Below are positions 35,333-46,300 of a stretch of 64,000 nt of DNA, piece by piece. Within the stretch, counting starts at the first letter, position 1; every line of letters begins with the position of its first letter. The notes below the pieces were generated by a model, which worked only from the letters and a program-made list of their open reading frames with translations, did not search any database and was not told where the DNA came from. The DNA comes from Ferruginibacter sp. (GTDB lineage Bacteria; Bacteroidota; Bacteroidia; Chitinophagales; Chitinophagaceae), in NCBI GenBank assembly GCA_025963635.1, contig JAOQAK010000100.1:1-64000 (forward strand). Direction: 5' to 3'. Position numbers and translations under genes: made by a program.

Positions 35333-38300
35333 TTAATTTTTGATGAATTTATCACTGATTTTTTGGCCGTGATCAAAGCTCAAAATTATTGAATAGATAC
35401 CACTGCTTAGCCCAAATACATCCAGTTTACAAATAGTATTTATCTGTGGAGTGTTTATTTGTTTGGAATTCACCAGCATACCGAGCCAATTATACACCGC
35501 TATTGATGCCCTTTGATTTTCACCGTTGGTGGTAATTACCAGGTTTAGAACATCTTTTACTGGGTTTGGATACAATTTCAACCGGCTATCAGATGAAGTT
35601 GATTTAACGGTTACCCACACGCTGTCGGCACTCGTTTCGCCATCATTATCGGTTACAGTTAACTGATACTGGTACATTCCTGGCGCAAGATTGCTGAGTT
35701 CCGTTGTAGCCGCACCAGGTGTTTTAATGAAATCACCTGAAGGCCCTGATAATTTTACCCAGGCATAATTTTTAATATAGCCGTCTGTGTCTGTTCCCAT
35801 CCCTTTTAATGTTACGAGGCCGGTAACGGAAGTGGCCGTTTCATCCGGGCCAGCATTAGCAATAGGCGCCTTTTTGGAAACCGGGTTTGAAGCAGCCGCC
35901 CTGGCAAGCAATGCATTTACGGTTACCTGTACCTGGTCTTTTCCCGTAGCATCGCGGTTATCTGTTACCGTAAGCTCGTATACATAAACCCCCTGCGCCA
36001 GGTTGCTTAACGTGGTGCTTGCAGCGGTGGGCGTATTGATCGTACCCGCTGATGGACCTGATATTCTTGCCCATGAGTATTTACTGATTGATCCATCTGC
36101 ATCCACGCCCGTACCGCTTAATGTTGTTGAGCTGGTGGGTAACGTAATGTACCTGTCGCTACCCGCGCTCGCAACAGGCGCATTGTTTACAGTTATCTGT
36201 ATCGTGTCTTTTGCGGTGCCTCCATCATTATCTTTAGCGGTCAATTCATATGCAAATATGCCCGCTACTAAGCCTGTTAAATTAGTAGTGGAAGCTGCCG
36301 GTGTTTGAATGGTTCCATATGCCGGACCCGAGATTTTTCTCCAGGAATAGCTGGCAATTGATCCATCTGCATCGGTTGCCGAACCAGTTAACGTTACACT
36401 GCTTATTGGCAAAGTGATCAGTTGATCAACACCGGCAGTTACATCCGGAGCAATATCAGCGATTACTTGCACCTGGTCCTTCCCTATGGCGCCCCAGTTG
36501 TCAGTTACAGTAAGTTCAAACTGGTAAACTCCGGGAGGCAGGTTACTGATCACAGTGCTTGCAGTATTGGGTGTTTGGATGCTGCCCGATGAAGGCCCGG
36601 ATATTTTCGTCCATGAATAGCTGCTGATTGTACCATCCGAATCGGTACCGGTGCCTGTTAAAGTTGTACTTGTTGTAGGCGTGGTAACAACTTTATCGGT
36701 TCCCGCATTTGCATTGGGGCCCTTGTTAACGGTTATTTGAACTGTGTCCCTCACTGTGGTACTATTGTTATCCGTGACAGCCAGTTCAAATTTATAAACG
36801 CCTTGCACCATGCTGTTTACCCCTGTGGTCGTCGATGTGGCATTTTGAATTACAAAGGTCGACGGGCCGGAGATCCTTTTCCATAAATACCCTGTAATTG
36901 TCCCGTCAGCATCCGTACCGGCGCCTGCCAGTGTTGTGCTATTTGCCGGCAGTGTTATCGTGACATCATTTCCGGCATTCGCTACGGGTGCTACGTTCAC
37001 GGTCAATTGCATTGTATCTCTGCCAGTGGCGCTCCAATTATCAGCTACTGTAAGTTCAAATAGATAAACGCCCTGCACCAGGCCATTTACCTGGATGGAA
37101 GGAGTTCCGGCAGAAGTCATCGTTCCAGAAGATGGGCCGGAGATCTTCTTCCAGGAATAGCTATTTACCGTTCCATCTACATCCGAACCGGTGCCTGCCA
37201 AGTTGATGCTGTTGGTTGGTAAAATGATGGTTCTATCTACTCCCGCATTAGCGTTAGGCGGTTTATTAACTGTTATTTGCACCGTGTCCTTTCCAATGCC
37301 GTTGTTGTCATCAGTTACCGTCAACTCAAATTTATAAATCCCCTGCACCAAGCCGTTTACAACCGTTACTGCCGCATTAGGTGTTTGGATAGTGCCGTAC
37401 CCTGGCCCTAAAACTCTTCGCCAGGAATAGCTGGAAACAGTTCCATCCGAATCTGCGCCCTTGCCATTTAAGGTGGTGGAATTTACCGGCAATGAAATGG
37501 TTGTATAGTTTCCTGCAGTCGCAACAGGTGGTTGATTAACGATCACTTGTAGGGTGTCCCGTCCAGTTGCACCCCAGTTGTCAGTTACTGTGAGTTGGTA
37601 TTGATAGATGCCTGCGCCCAGGCTGTTGATAGTGGTGCTGGCTGCTCCTGAAGTACCGATCGTTCCCAATGATGGGCCTGATATCCTTATCCAGGAAAAC
37701 TGAGCAATCGTACCGTCTAAATCTGTGCCACTGCCAACAAGGGTAAGACTGTTTGTTGGCAGTGTAATCACTTTGTCGTTTCCTGCTTTCGCAACGGGTG
37801 GTTGATTAATGGTTACTTCAACCGTATCTTTTATTGTAGCTCCATTGTCATCTGTTACAGATAACTCGTATCCAAAAATACCTGCCACCATGTTGTTTAC
37901 TGTTGTTATTGCCGCAGCAGCGTTTTGAATGGTTCCGTATGCCGGACCGTAGACCTTCCTCCAGGCATATTTAACGATGGTTCCATCTGCATCTGAGCTG
38001 CCAATGCTGTTTAAAGTTTCCGTCTTATTAGGCAAGGTAATAGTTGTATCTGCTCCTGCGTTAGCACTCGGGGCAATATTGACAATCAATTGTAGTGTAT
38101 CTTTTCCTGTAGCACCCCAGTTGTCAGTTACTGTTAATTCAAAATCATACCTCCCTTGTGTTAAGTTATTCACAACTGTACTGGCGGTGTTGGATGTCGC
38201 TAATGTTCCAGACGACGGCCCGGATATTTTTTTCCATGCATAGGCATTTACTGTTCCGTCAGAATCGTTGCCACTGCCAACAAGTGTGGTAGTATTTATG

Positions 38301-41300
38301 GGCAAGGTGATGATCTTGTCTAATCCCGCTTTAGCGAAAGGGGCTTGGTTGACAGACACTAAAACGGTGTCTTTCCCGATCACGCCCCAATTATCGGTTA
38401 CCGTCAATTCATACTGGTATACGCCCAACACCAGGCTATTTAATATAGTGCTTGCAGAATTAGCAGACATGATTGCAGATGATGACGGGCCGGCGATTTT
38501 TTTCCAGAAATAGCTTGTGATTGTTCCATCATCTGTGGCACTGCCAGTTAAGGTTACGGTAGTTACCGGAATGGTAATAACCTTGTCGCTTCCGGCTGTT
38601 GCATAGGGCGCCTGGTTTATTGCTACTACTACGGTGTCTTTTCCTACTGCCCCCTTGTTATCAGTTATGGTTAGTTCAAATTGATAAACGCCCTGGCTTA
38701 AATTATTAACGATAGTACTTGAGGCACTTGCTGTCGCAATGGCTCCGGAGGAGGGGCCACTAATTTTGACCCAATTATAACGGCTGATCATGCCATCTGA
38801 ATCAGTGCCGGATCCGGTTAATAAAGTAGTGTTTGATGATAACGGAACTACTGCATCTATACCGGCTGTTGCCACAGGAGACATGTTAAGCGGCAGCGGA
38901 TTAAATGTCAGCTGCACCGTATCTTTTGCTAACGCGCCGTTATTATCTGTAACCGTCAGTTGATATAAATATACTCCCTGTATTAAGGTGGTAATAGTGG
39001 TGCTGGCAGTATTCGGAGAAGATACCAGGCCAGATAACAATGGCCCCGATAGTTTCACCCACTTATATGAGTTTATTGCACCATCGGGATCTGTTCCATT
39101 TCCATTTAGAGTGGCAATTATCCCAGGCAATCCTGTTTCGATGTCCGCACCGGCGTCCGCTACAGGTGGCTGGTTGGCTGGGATGGTGGCTGTATAATCT
39201 TTGAAAAACCTTAAATTACTCAGATTGTATCTTACCGCATAATTCAGTGATGAATTGGAAGAAGCAAATCTGATCCTTAAAGTTTTGGGGGTTTTCCAAT
39301 TCCCGGCGGGATCGGATATAGTAGTACTTACCATTGGGTATCCTGCATAAAAGAAATAAGCTACTCCATTTATGAAACTGACTTCAAAGTCATTTGGCTT
39401 GCGAACTATTTTTGTTCCATTTTGGACAGCGAATAATGGAACGGTATTGCCCATTAATTTAGTAGATACAATAGGATAGGCAGAAAGATCGTCTACCGCA
39501 TAAAACGTTGTCAGCACTTTTCCATTTGCATCTAGTATTTCTAAATAAGCATTGCAATTTTGCCCGTTCAGTATCCCTCCCGATTCCGCAAATGTAATGG
39601 TGCCGCTTACTTTCCATGAATTAGTTACATTATTGCTGCCCAAATCGCGGCTTACATTATAACTTTGTGTGACTGGCTTTGTGAATTCAATGTATAAATC
39701 AGGACTGCTATCCTTCTCATAATTAAGCATTCCTGTTTCTACCATCCAGGTATCGCTAAATTTATTTACAATATTATCGGTGGCCGGGTACCTCGTCCAT
39801 CCTAAACGGTTATTCATGAGCGTAGAATCAAATGGCAAACCGGCGAGCAAATCGTTATAATTAAGTTTTGGGATGGCATAGGACGAAGGATAAGTGATGG
39901 ATATCGCCTGTTCCTGGATAGTGTTTAGTCCTGTAATTTTCCACCTGTGTACCGCGGCATGATCACTTTCATCGCCATGGTATAAATACAAATCCCCATT
40001 AGCATCCTTTACAACAATGGGCGTTAAAGCGTTTCCGCACATCATTGCGGCTGAGCGGATGCCCGACTCCGGTCTGGTAGTACCAAACTGTGCTATTGCC
40101 AACCCATTGTCATAATAGTGGTTGTACTTGTTTGTCTGCGAATTCTTCCAAAACTCTCCGTGGTAGGATGTTATGATGTTCCTGTCTATAATATTGACAG
40201 TGCCGCCCGCAAAATCATTTACACCGTTGCCTTCATCAAACCATCCTGCATTGGGATAGGGCCCGATGTAGTTCTTATCAGTCGACTTCTCCGTCTGAAA
40301 TAGATAATTAGTACTGCCGCCTCTCTGCATCAACCCAAGATGATAACCCGTGGCAAATACGGGACCCACATTATTTGAATAACCTTTGTAGTTATACAAA
40401 ACTGCTTTATCCGTTGTTGAAAATATCTGGGTTTTTGGCGCCACCACCGGGTTTCCGACAGCGGTAGGGGAAGAATTATCGATGACACCTTGGGCTAAAA
40501 TTTCAGCAGTTGAACTCCATAATGGATTTCCCGCGGCATCAAAGCCAATAAGTGGAAATCTTTTAAAAGTGCCTGAGCCCCGAGCTACTACATAACTCTG
40601 CAACGAACCATCAGAACATAGCACATCGTTCAGGTCGGGAGTGTACTTTCCTGTAAAACGGATTTGACTAGACGAGGTAAGTTCAATTATTTCGCATACA
40701 GCACCCTTGCCTAGAAACGCATAAGTTCTTCCGTTATTTAGGGTCATAAAGTGTGCCGGCCCGTATTTGTTATACGTTATATTTGATGCCTTTGCACCCC
40801 AGTTCTTTACGAGTGACCAGCCAGTAGAGCCCGTTAAGGTTTGTACGGAGTAATCTATTGCAAACTCCAGGTATCCCGCAAAAAGTCTATTGATATTTTT
40901 TTTATCTACATAAACCGAGTAGGTGGCGCCCATTGACATAATCCTCTCCATAAAAGACCTCGCGGTGCTATAATGCTGCACGCGGTAATTACCCGGATCA
41001 TTTACCCAAAAGGAACCATCGGGTTGATAGCAAATAAAGGAAACCCTGTTAAGATATAAAACAGAGTTTGAGTCATTTACATCGGTAAAGTAAAATTTGT
41101 TGTTATTTACCGTGGCATCATTTTCATACCCTCCAACGGTTCCTAAAGTAGCGATGGCCACACCGGTTGAGTTATCATAGAATTTTACCTGTTGGCTGGT
41201 ATTGCCGTCTATTATGCCTATTTGCATTCCATCCGGAGAAACTTGTGTAGCCAGGGGATCCAGTAAGCCTTGCAAACTAAGGATTGCAGAAGAAAGCGTG

Positions 41301-42214
41301 CCGTTAGTGTTAATAGTGTACTTTGCAACGGTATTGGTGCCCAATGCCATCCAAAGATTATTGTTACCGTCGATGCTTATTCCTCTCGGCTTTGTAATGG
41401 CTAAGGTTTGAACTAGCGCCCCGGTAGTTTTATTAAGCACCTGCACCTGGTTTAGCCCCGAACGGGCCACAAATATATAACTGCCTGTTTTTTGAACAGC
41501 CAGGCCTGTTATGGAAGAATTATAAGCGTTCACTTTAGAAATAAGGGACGTGTAAGCTTGCCCATAGGTAACTGCATAAGCGATGCCGCTTGAAAACGAA
41601 GTTTGAGAATCATCCGAAACTTTTGTTGCATATACAAATGTGTTATTGGGCGCCCAGCTATCAAGCCCTCCCCAGTAAACATTTATACCATCCGTTGCTA
41701 CAAAATCTGTTCTTGCTGTGGTGGTGCCCTGGTCGAAGAAATTAAGTTTTGTGTTTGGCTTCCCTATGCCAAATTTTCCCACACTTGGTGATCCTTCACT
41801 GTAAGCTGTACAGAAATAACCGTAAGTTGGCCCAAATGCAAGGCCGGTCATGCAATCTTTATATCCACGATGCTTAGACGCACCGGTCATGGAATCGCTT
41901 GAGTTGCCGATGGTTCCCTGCCAGTCGTATTGTACATTATTCGTAACAATCTTAATTTGGTAATTTGCCTGGGGCGAGGTAATTGGCTGGCCCATGTCAT
42001 CAGTGCCATCCCACGTCCTCGTATAAGCGCCACCTTTCGACCACTCGTTATTCCATAAAGTTTTTACAAGTGTGCCGTCTAATTTAAATATGCCAGCACT
42101 CGTATTGGCAGATGTTGGTACAGTAAACGTGAATTGTCCATTCTGTGCAAAAGCATTGGCGGAAATAAGTAACAGGAATAAAATAGTCCTTACAAACAGG
42201 TTTCTCATGTTCAT
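35333..42214 (-). CDS. Giant T9SS-secreted protein with propeller-like N-terminus and 13 PKD/REJ-like repeats
   Basis: This 2293-aa secreted protein starts with a signal peptide (MNMRNLFVRTILFLLLISAN, AFAQ). Residues about 25-115 resemble a FlgD-type Ig fold (VKTLWNNEWSKGGAYTRTWDG, DDMGQP). About 120-880 is a large beta region with propeller-like, NHL-type segments (GISIDGNNNLWMALG, SFWVNDPGNYRVQHY). A jelly-roll-like stretch follows (about 880-1040). Then come 13 PKD/REJ-like repeats of about 90 aa, each with AxAGxDxxITLP, GTxxDxDGTIxxYxWxKISGP and GVYxxELTVTDNxGxxxKDTVxVTVN. The last 80 aa (LKLYPNPVKDVLNLVI and on) form a type A T9SS sorting domain, so the protein is exported by T9SS and probably held at the surface. 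Substrate or partner is unknown. A shorter paralogue lies directly upstream. Confidence 0.85.
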   Translation of the reverse strand: MNMRNLFVRTILFLLLISANAFAQNGQFTFTVPTSANTSAGIFKLDGTLVKTLWNNEWSKGGAYTRTWDGTDDMGQPITSPQANYQIKIVTNNVQYDWQGTIGNSSDSMTGASKHRGYKDCMTGLAFGPTYGYFCTAYSEGSPSVGKFGIGKPNTKLNFFDQGTTTARTDFVATDGINVYWGGLDSWAPNNTFVYATKVSDDSQTSFSSGIAYAVTYGQAYTSLISKVNAYNSSITGLAVQKTGSYIFVARSGLNQVQVLNKTTGALVQTLAITKPRGISIDGNNNLWMALGTNTVAKYTINTNGTLSSAILSLQGLLDPLATQVSPDGMQIGIIDGNTSQQVKFYDNSTGVAIATLGTVGGYENDATVNNNKFYFTDVNDSNSVLYLNRVSFICYQPDGSFWVNDPGNYRVQHYSTARSFMERIMSMGATYSVYVDKKNINRLFAGYLEFAIDYSVQTLTGSTGWSLVKNWGAKASNITYNKYGPAHFMTLNNGRTYAFLGKGAVCEIIELTSSSQIRFTGKYTPDLNDVLCSDGSLQSYVVARGSGTFKRFPLIGFDAAGNPLWSSTAEILAQGVIDNSSPTAVGNPVVAPKTQIFSTTDKAVLYNYKGYSNNVGPVFATGYHLGLMQRGGSTNYLFQTEKSTDKNYIGPYPNAGWFDEGNGVNDFAGGTVNIIDRNIITSYHGEFWKNSQTNKYNHYYDNGLAIAQFGTTRPESGIRSAAMMCGNALTPIVVKDANGDLYLYHGDESDHAAVHRWKITGLNTIQEQAISITYPSSYAIPKLNYNDLLAGLPFDSTLMNNRLGWTRYPATDNIVNKFSDTWMVETGMLNYEKDSSPDLYIEFTKPVTQSYNVSRDLGSNNVTNSWKVSGTITFAESGGILNGQNCNAYLEILDANGKVLTTFYAVDDLSAYPIVSTKLMGNTVPLFAVQNGTKIVRKPNDFEVSFINGVAYFFYAGYPMVSTTISDPAGNWKTPKTLRIRFASSNSSLNYAVRYNLSNLRFFKDYTATIPANQPPVADAGADIETGLPGIIATLNGNGTDPDGAINSYKWVKLSGPLLSGLVSSPNTASTTITTLIQGVYLYQLTVTDNNGALAKDTVQLTFNPLPLNMSPVATAGIDAVVPLSSNTTLLTGSGTDSDGMISRYNWVKISGPSSGAIATASASSTIVNNLSQGVYQFELTITDNKGAVGKDTVVVAINQAPYATAGSDKVITIPVTTVTLTGSATDDGTITSYFWKKIAGPSSSAIMSANSASTILNSLVLGVYQYELTVTDNWGVIGKDTVLVSVNQAPFAKAGLDKIITLPINTTTLVGSGNDSDGTVNAYAWKKISGPSSGTLATSNTASTVVNNLTQGRYDFELTVTDNWGATGKDTLQLIVNIAPSANAGADTTITLPNKTETLNSIGSSDADGTIVKYAWRKVYGPAYGTIQNAAAAITTVNNMVAGIFGYELSVTDDNGATIKDTVEVTINQPPVAKAGNDKVITLPTNSLTLVGSGTDLDGTIAQFSWIRISGPSLGTIGTSGAASTTINSLGAGIYQYQLTVTDNWGATGRDTLQVIVNQPPVATAGNYTTISLPVNSTTLNGKGADSDGTVSSYSWRRVLGPGYGTIQTPNAAVTVVNGLVQGIYKFELTVTDDNNGIGKDTVQITVNKPPNANAGVDRTIILPTNSINLAGTGSDVDGTVNSYSWKKISGPSSGTMTSAGTPSIQVNGLVQGVYLFELTVADNWSATGRDTMQLTVNVAPVANAGNDVTITLPANSTTLAGAGTDADGTITGYLWKRISGPSTFVIQNATSTTTGVNSMVQGVYKFELAVTDNNSTTVRDTVQITVNKGPNANAGTDKVVTTPTTSTTLTGTGTDSDGTISSYSWTKISGPSSGSIQTPNTASTVISNLPPGVYQFELTVTDNWGAIGKDQVQVIADIAPDVTAGVDQLITLPISSVTLTGSATDADGSIASYSWRKISGPAYGTIQTPAASTTNLTGLVAGIFAYELTAKDNDGGTAKDTIQITVNNAPVASAGSDRYITLPTSSTTLSGTGVDADGSISKYSWARISGPSAGTINTPTAASTTLSNLAQGVYVYELTVTDNRDATGKDQVQVTVNALLARAAASNPVSKKAPIANAGPDETATSVTGLVTLKGMGTDTDGYIKNYAWVKLSGPSGDFIKTPGAATTELSNLAPGMYQYQLTVTDNDGETSADSVWVTVKSTSSDSRLKLYPNPVKDVLNLVITTNGENQRASIAVYNWLGMLVNSKQINTPQINTICKLDVFGLSSGIYSIILSFDHGQKISDKFIKN

Positions 42215-43324
42215 TGATTGTTAATGGTTAAAGCGTCTATGGCCACTTGTTTCAGGTTGCAATTTTAGTTGCAAGGCACACAACTTATTAAAGTGAAGCA
42301 GGTATGCGCCACAGGTTAATTGTTATAAAGACAAATAATGAACACCCTACAAAAACAGTCTTAATTAATGCATATTAAATAGGCGGGGCAATCAATTTTA
42401 TCAGCTGGTATTTTTCCAAAAAAAACACAATACTTCCTGCAACATCATAAATATGATCTTGTAGCTAAATGAATATATCATAAAGCATAAATTGCGGTTT
42501 ATACATTTAGTATTGTGACAATCGGTCAAATGGTAACTCGAACCATTTAAGAATACAGTTTAGTTAAGTCTGAAAACGGGCTAAGTTGCAAAGGGTGTTA
42601 TTAAGATATTTGGTTATCTGTGAACCAAAAAGGAAAACCTTTGCGGTTCAATGGATGGAATGTTTATAGATAGGAATTAACGAAATCTACGCTCTGTCCT
42701 ATGCAAGTCGGGGTCAAAAATCCACCCCCAATAAAAGAGATTTTCTATATTTGAGACTTTCAAGGCGGACAGACAAGTTGAATATGGATAATCAACGCCG
42801 GAATGCTTTGAAAGTTGATCCGGTTGTCCATTTTTTGATGGCCATAAGAAACTTACAAAGAAGTTTCTAAATGCGCCTGAATAGTGGGCGGTTGCAAATA
42901 AAGAGTTGTCCAAAAATAAAGGATATTTAAAATAAAAAATTGGTGTCGCTTTTGCTGTGCCGAAGCGCAGAATGATTATCAATAATAGTACCAGTTTTGT
43001 TAAAAAAATGCGGTTTTTATTAACATACAATAGATTAAATGCAAAGAACAAGGGAAGTTCTTTTGATTTCAACGGGAAACACTAGTAGGTGATAATCGAA
43101 AAAAAACACATATTTCTTTTATAAAAAATCCTTATAGATAGGATTTAGACCTTTCTTTATTGCTACCGGCGTACACAGTAGCAAGTTTTCCACAACATAC
43201 TAAGGAGTCCAATGCGGACAGACAACGCACATTTGAAGAAATATTTTACTTCCATAAAAAAAAGGATGGCAGGTTGTGTAAACCTGTCATCCCTTTTTAA
43301 ATCTCTGCTCGCTTATCTAACTAC
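42215..43324. other. Intergenic region between the two giant paralogues
   Basis: This 1.1-kb stretch is AT-rich and holds no gene I can support. An open frame at 42677-43072 (-, 131 codons, TTG start, one hydrophobic segment) has no recognisable family and may be chance. A direct repeat GCGGACAGACAA occurs at about 42762 and 43214. TTGCTAC/GTAGCAA (43160-43184) forms a hairpin. A dyad TTGCAATTTTAGTTGCAA (42257-42274) lies in the leader of the 2293-aa gene. Confidence 0.5.
43255..43298. terminator. Intrinsic terminator after the second giant gene
   Basis: A long stem, GGATGGCAGGTT pairing with AACCTGTCATCC, is flanked by A and T tracts, so it can act in both directions. It lies about 30 bp beyond the stop of the second giant gene. 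Confidence 0.88.
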
Positions 43325-46300
43325 CTACAGCTTAATAATGTTTGAAACCAACTTTTGTCCATCGGCAAATCTTACAATCACCGAATAGTTGCCGTTGTGT
43401 AGATTTGACAAGTCAAGTTTGAGTGTCGTCTTCCTAACAGTGGTGGTTAGTTCCGTGTATTTAACTGCTCTGCCCAGGTTGTCAATTATGGATACAAACA
43501 GCTTGTTTCCTATAATAGTGGAGATATTCAGATTAGCAATATCGGCTACCGGGTTTGGATAAACCCTCAGGTCATTTACTGTTGAAGTGCCTGACAGGAC
43601 AGAAGCAAACCCAGAAAGTGTTGGAGTATTTACGGTTCCCGTGGATGCAGCAGTTATCGAACCTTTTGAATTAACCGTTTTTACGGTCACATACACCGTA
43701 TCTCTTCCGATCGCTCCTTTATTGTCGGTAACTTTTAATTCAAAGCTGTAAACTCCCTGTACCAGGTTGGTAACACGTGTGCTTGGGCTGGTCGGATTTG
43801 ATATCGATGCGGATGATGGGCCAGCTATTCTTGTCCATGCATAGCTACTGACAGTACCATCTGCATCGGCGCCTGATCCAACTAAATTGGCTTTATTAAT
43901 AGGGAGCATGATCGCCATATCTGAACCCGCGTTGGCGATCGGAGCCAGGTTAACGACTGCATTTACCGTTACCTGCATGATATCCTTACCTATCGCACCG
44001 CCATTATCCTTTACAGTCAATTCAAATTTATAGACACCCTGCACTAAATTATTCAGTGTGGTTGTACTAGCATTGGGCGTGGCAATAGTTCCCTCAGTAG
44101 GCCCGGAGACCTTCACCCATGTGTATGAGCTGATTGTACCATCTGCATCCGTTCCTGCACCGGCAATTGTTATATTGTTTAGCGGGAGGATGATAGTTTT
44201 ATCAAATCCAGCATTTGCAGTCGGTGCCAGGTTAATTGCTGTATTTACTGTTACCTGAACCGTATCTTTTCCCTTTGCTCCATTGCTATCAGTTACTGTT
44301 AACTCGTAGCTATAAATGCCTTGTAGCAACCCGGCTACCGTTGTGCTGGAAGTACCCGCAGTGGTAATGATCCCAGCTGACGGACCCGATATTTTCATCC
44401 ATGCATAACTGCTGATTGTGCCGTCTGTATCTGCTCCTGTTCCTGTTAAAGTTGTGTAGTTTACCGGAAGGGTCACTGCTTTGTCAATCCCCGCATTGGC
44501 CATTGGTGCCAGGTTAGCTGCTCCGGTTACTATTACGAGAACCGTGTCTTTTGCTTTTGCACCGCTGTTGTCTGTTACTGCTAATTCATAGCTATAAGTG
44601 CCTTGAACCAGCCCGGTAACCGTTGTGCCAGAAGCATTCGGGTTGGTGATCACACCTGCTGATGGGCCTGATATTTTAACCCATGAATAACTGCTGATTG
44701 TACCGTCTGCATCTGTACCTGTTCCTGTTAAGGTTGTATAGCTGACCGGAAGCGTGAGCGAACTGTCTGTCCCGGCGTTGGCAGTAGGGGCAAGGTTACC
44801 TGCTGCATTTACTGTTACTAGAACGGTGTCTTTTGTTTTTGAACCGCTGTTATCTGTTACTGTCAATCCATAGCTATAAGTGCCTTGAACCAGCCCGGTA
44901 ACCGTTGTGCTTGAAGCATTCGGGGTGGTGATGACACATGTTGACGGGCCTGATATTTTTACCCATGCATAACTGCTGATTGTACCGTCTGCATCTGCTC
45001 CTGTTCCTGTGAGAGTTGTATAGCTTACCGGAAGCGTGATTAAGTTATCTGTCCCGGCGTTCGCTGTAGGTGCAAGGTTACCTGCTGCATTGACTGTTAC
45101 GAGAACGGTGTCTTTTGCTTTTGCACCGCTATTATCTGTTACCGTTAATTCATAGCTATATACACCTTGTACCAAACCGGTCGCTGTTGTGGTTGCAGTA
45201 CCCGCCGTTGTGATGACACCTGCTGACGGGCCTGATATTTTAACCCATGCATAAGTGCTGATCGTGCCGTCTGCATCTGTACCGGTACCCAATAAGGTGC
45301 TGTGGTTTATCGGCAATACAATTGCACTATCAGTGCCAGCTCTCGCGACCGGCGCCTGGTTAGCCTGTGGAGCGTTTGAATAATCCTTGTAGAATTTTAA
45401 ATCACTCGCGTCAAATTTCAAATCATAATTTGGCAATCCGACAGCTGAGGTAAATCTTAATCTTAATGTCTTAGGTTGTCTCCAGTTACCGGTTGCATCG
45501 GAAATAGTAGTGGATGGAAAAACTACGCCGGCATATGTAAATACAACTACGCCATTGTTAACACTTACATCAAATGAATTGGTTGTATTTTTGATTCCGA
45601 CCGAGAAACTCGAAGCAGGTACTTGTACCGTGTTCCCAATCACTCTTATTGGCAAAGAAAAATTGTCCACTGCACAAAGTGTAGTAAGCACTTTTCCATT
45701 AACATCCAGCACTTCCACATAGGCGTTATTACCCAATCCGTTTATCATTGTGCCCAAATTTAAATTACCACTTACCTTCCAGTTGCTGGTAACATTATTT
45801 GTTCCTAAATCCCTGCTTAGATTGTAGGTTGCAGGCACTGACTCTTTAAAATTGATATACAGATCGGTGCTTAATTCTTGATCATATTTTTGAACACCTG
45901 TGGTCGCTTTCCAGCTTAAGCTGCTGTTAATTGTATCTGTTGCGGGGTTTCTTGTCCAGCCACTGGTATTTGTTTGTAAGGTGGCAGCAAAAGGTAGTCC
46001 TGCCATTAAATCGGTGTAATTAGTCACCGGCACTGCATAAGCTGAAGGGAATGGAATGGTTACTACCTGTTCTGCTATGGTATTTAAACCGCTTATTTTC
46101 CATCTGTGTACAGCGGAATGATCACTTTCATCACCGTGGTACAGGTACAAGTCGCCGTTTTTATCTTTTACAACCACAGGTGTTAAAGCATTGCCTGACA
46201 TCATTGCCGCCGGACGCGCTTTTGATTCTGGCCTTGTGGTACCAAATTGACCTATTGCCAGGCCGTTGTCCAAATAGTGATTGTACTTATTAGTCTGAGA

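Noticed and set aside
35600..39180. Regular 270-bp repeat resembling a CRISPR or satellite array
   Set aside because: The period is explained by 90-residue PKD/REJ-like protein repeats; there are no short identical repeats with unique spacers.
35787..39197. Several + strand open frames of 60-100 codons opposite the 2293-aa gene
   Set aside because: They are shadows of the repetitive coding strand, recur with the PKD period, and have no family features.
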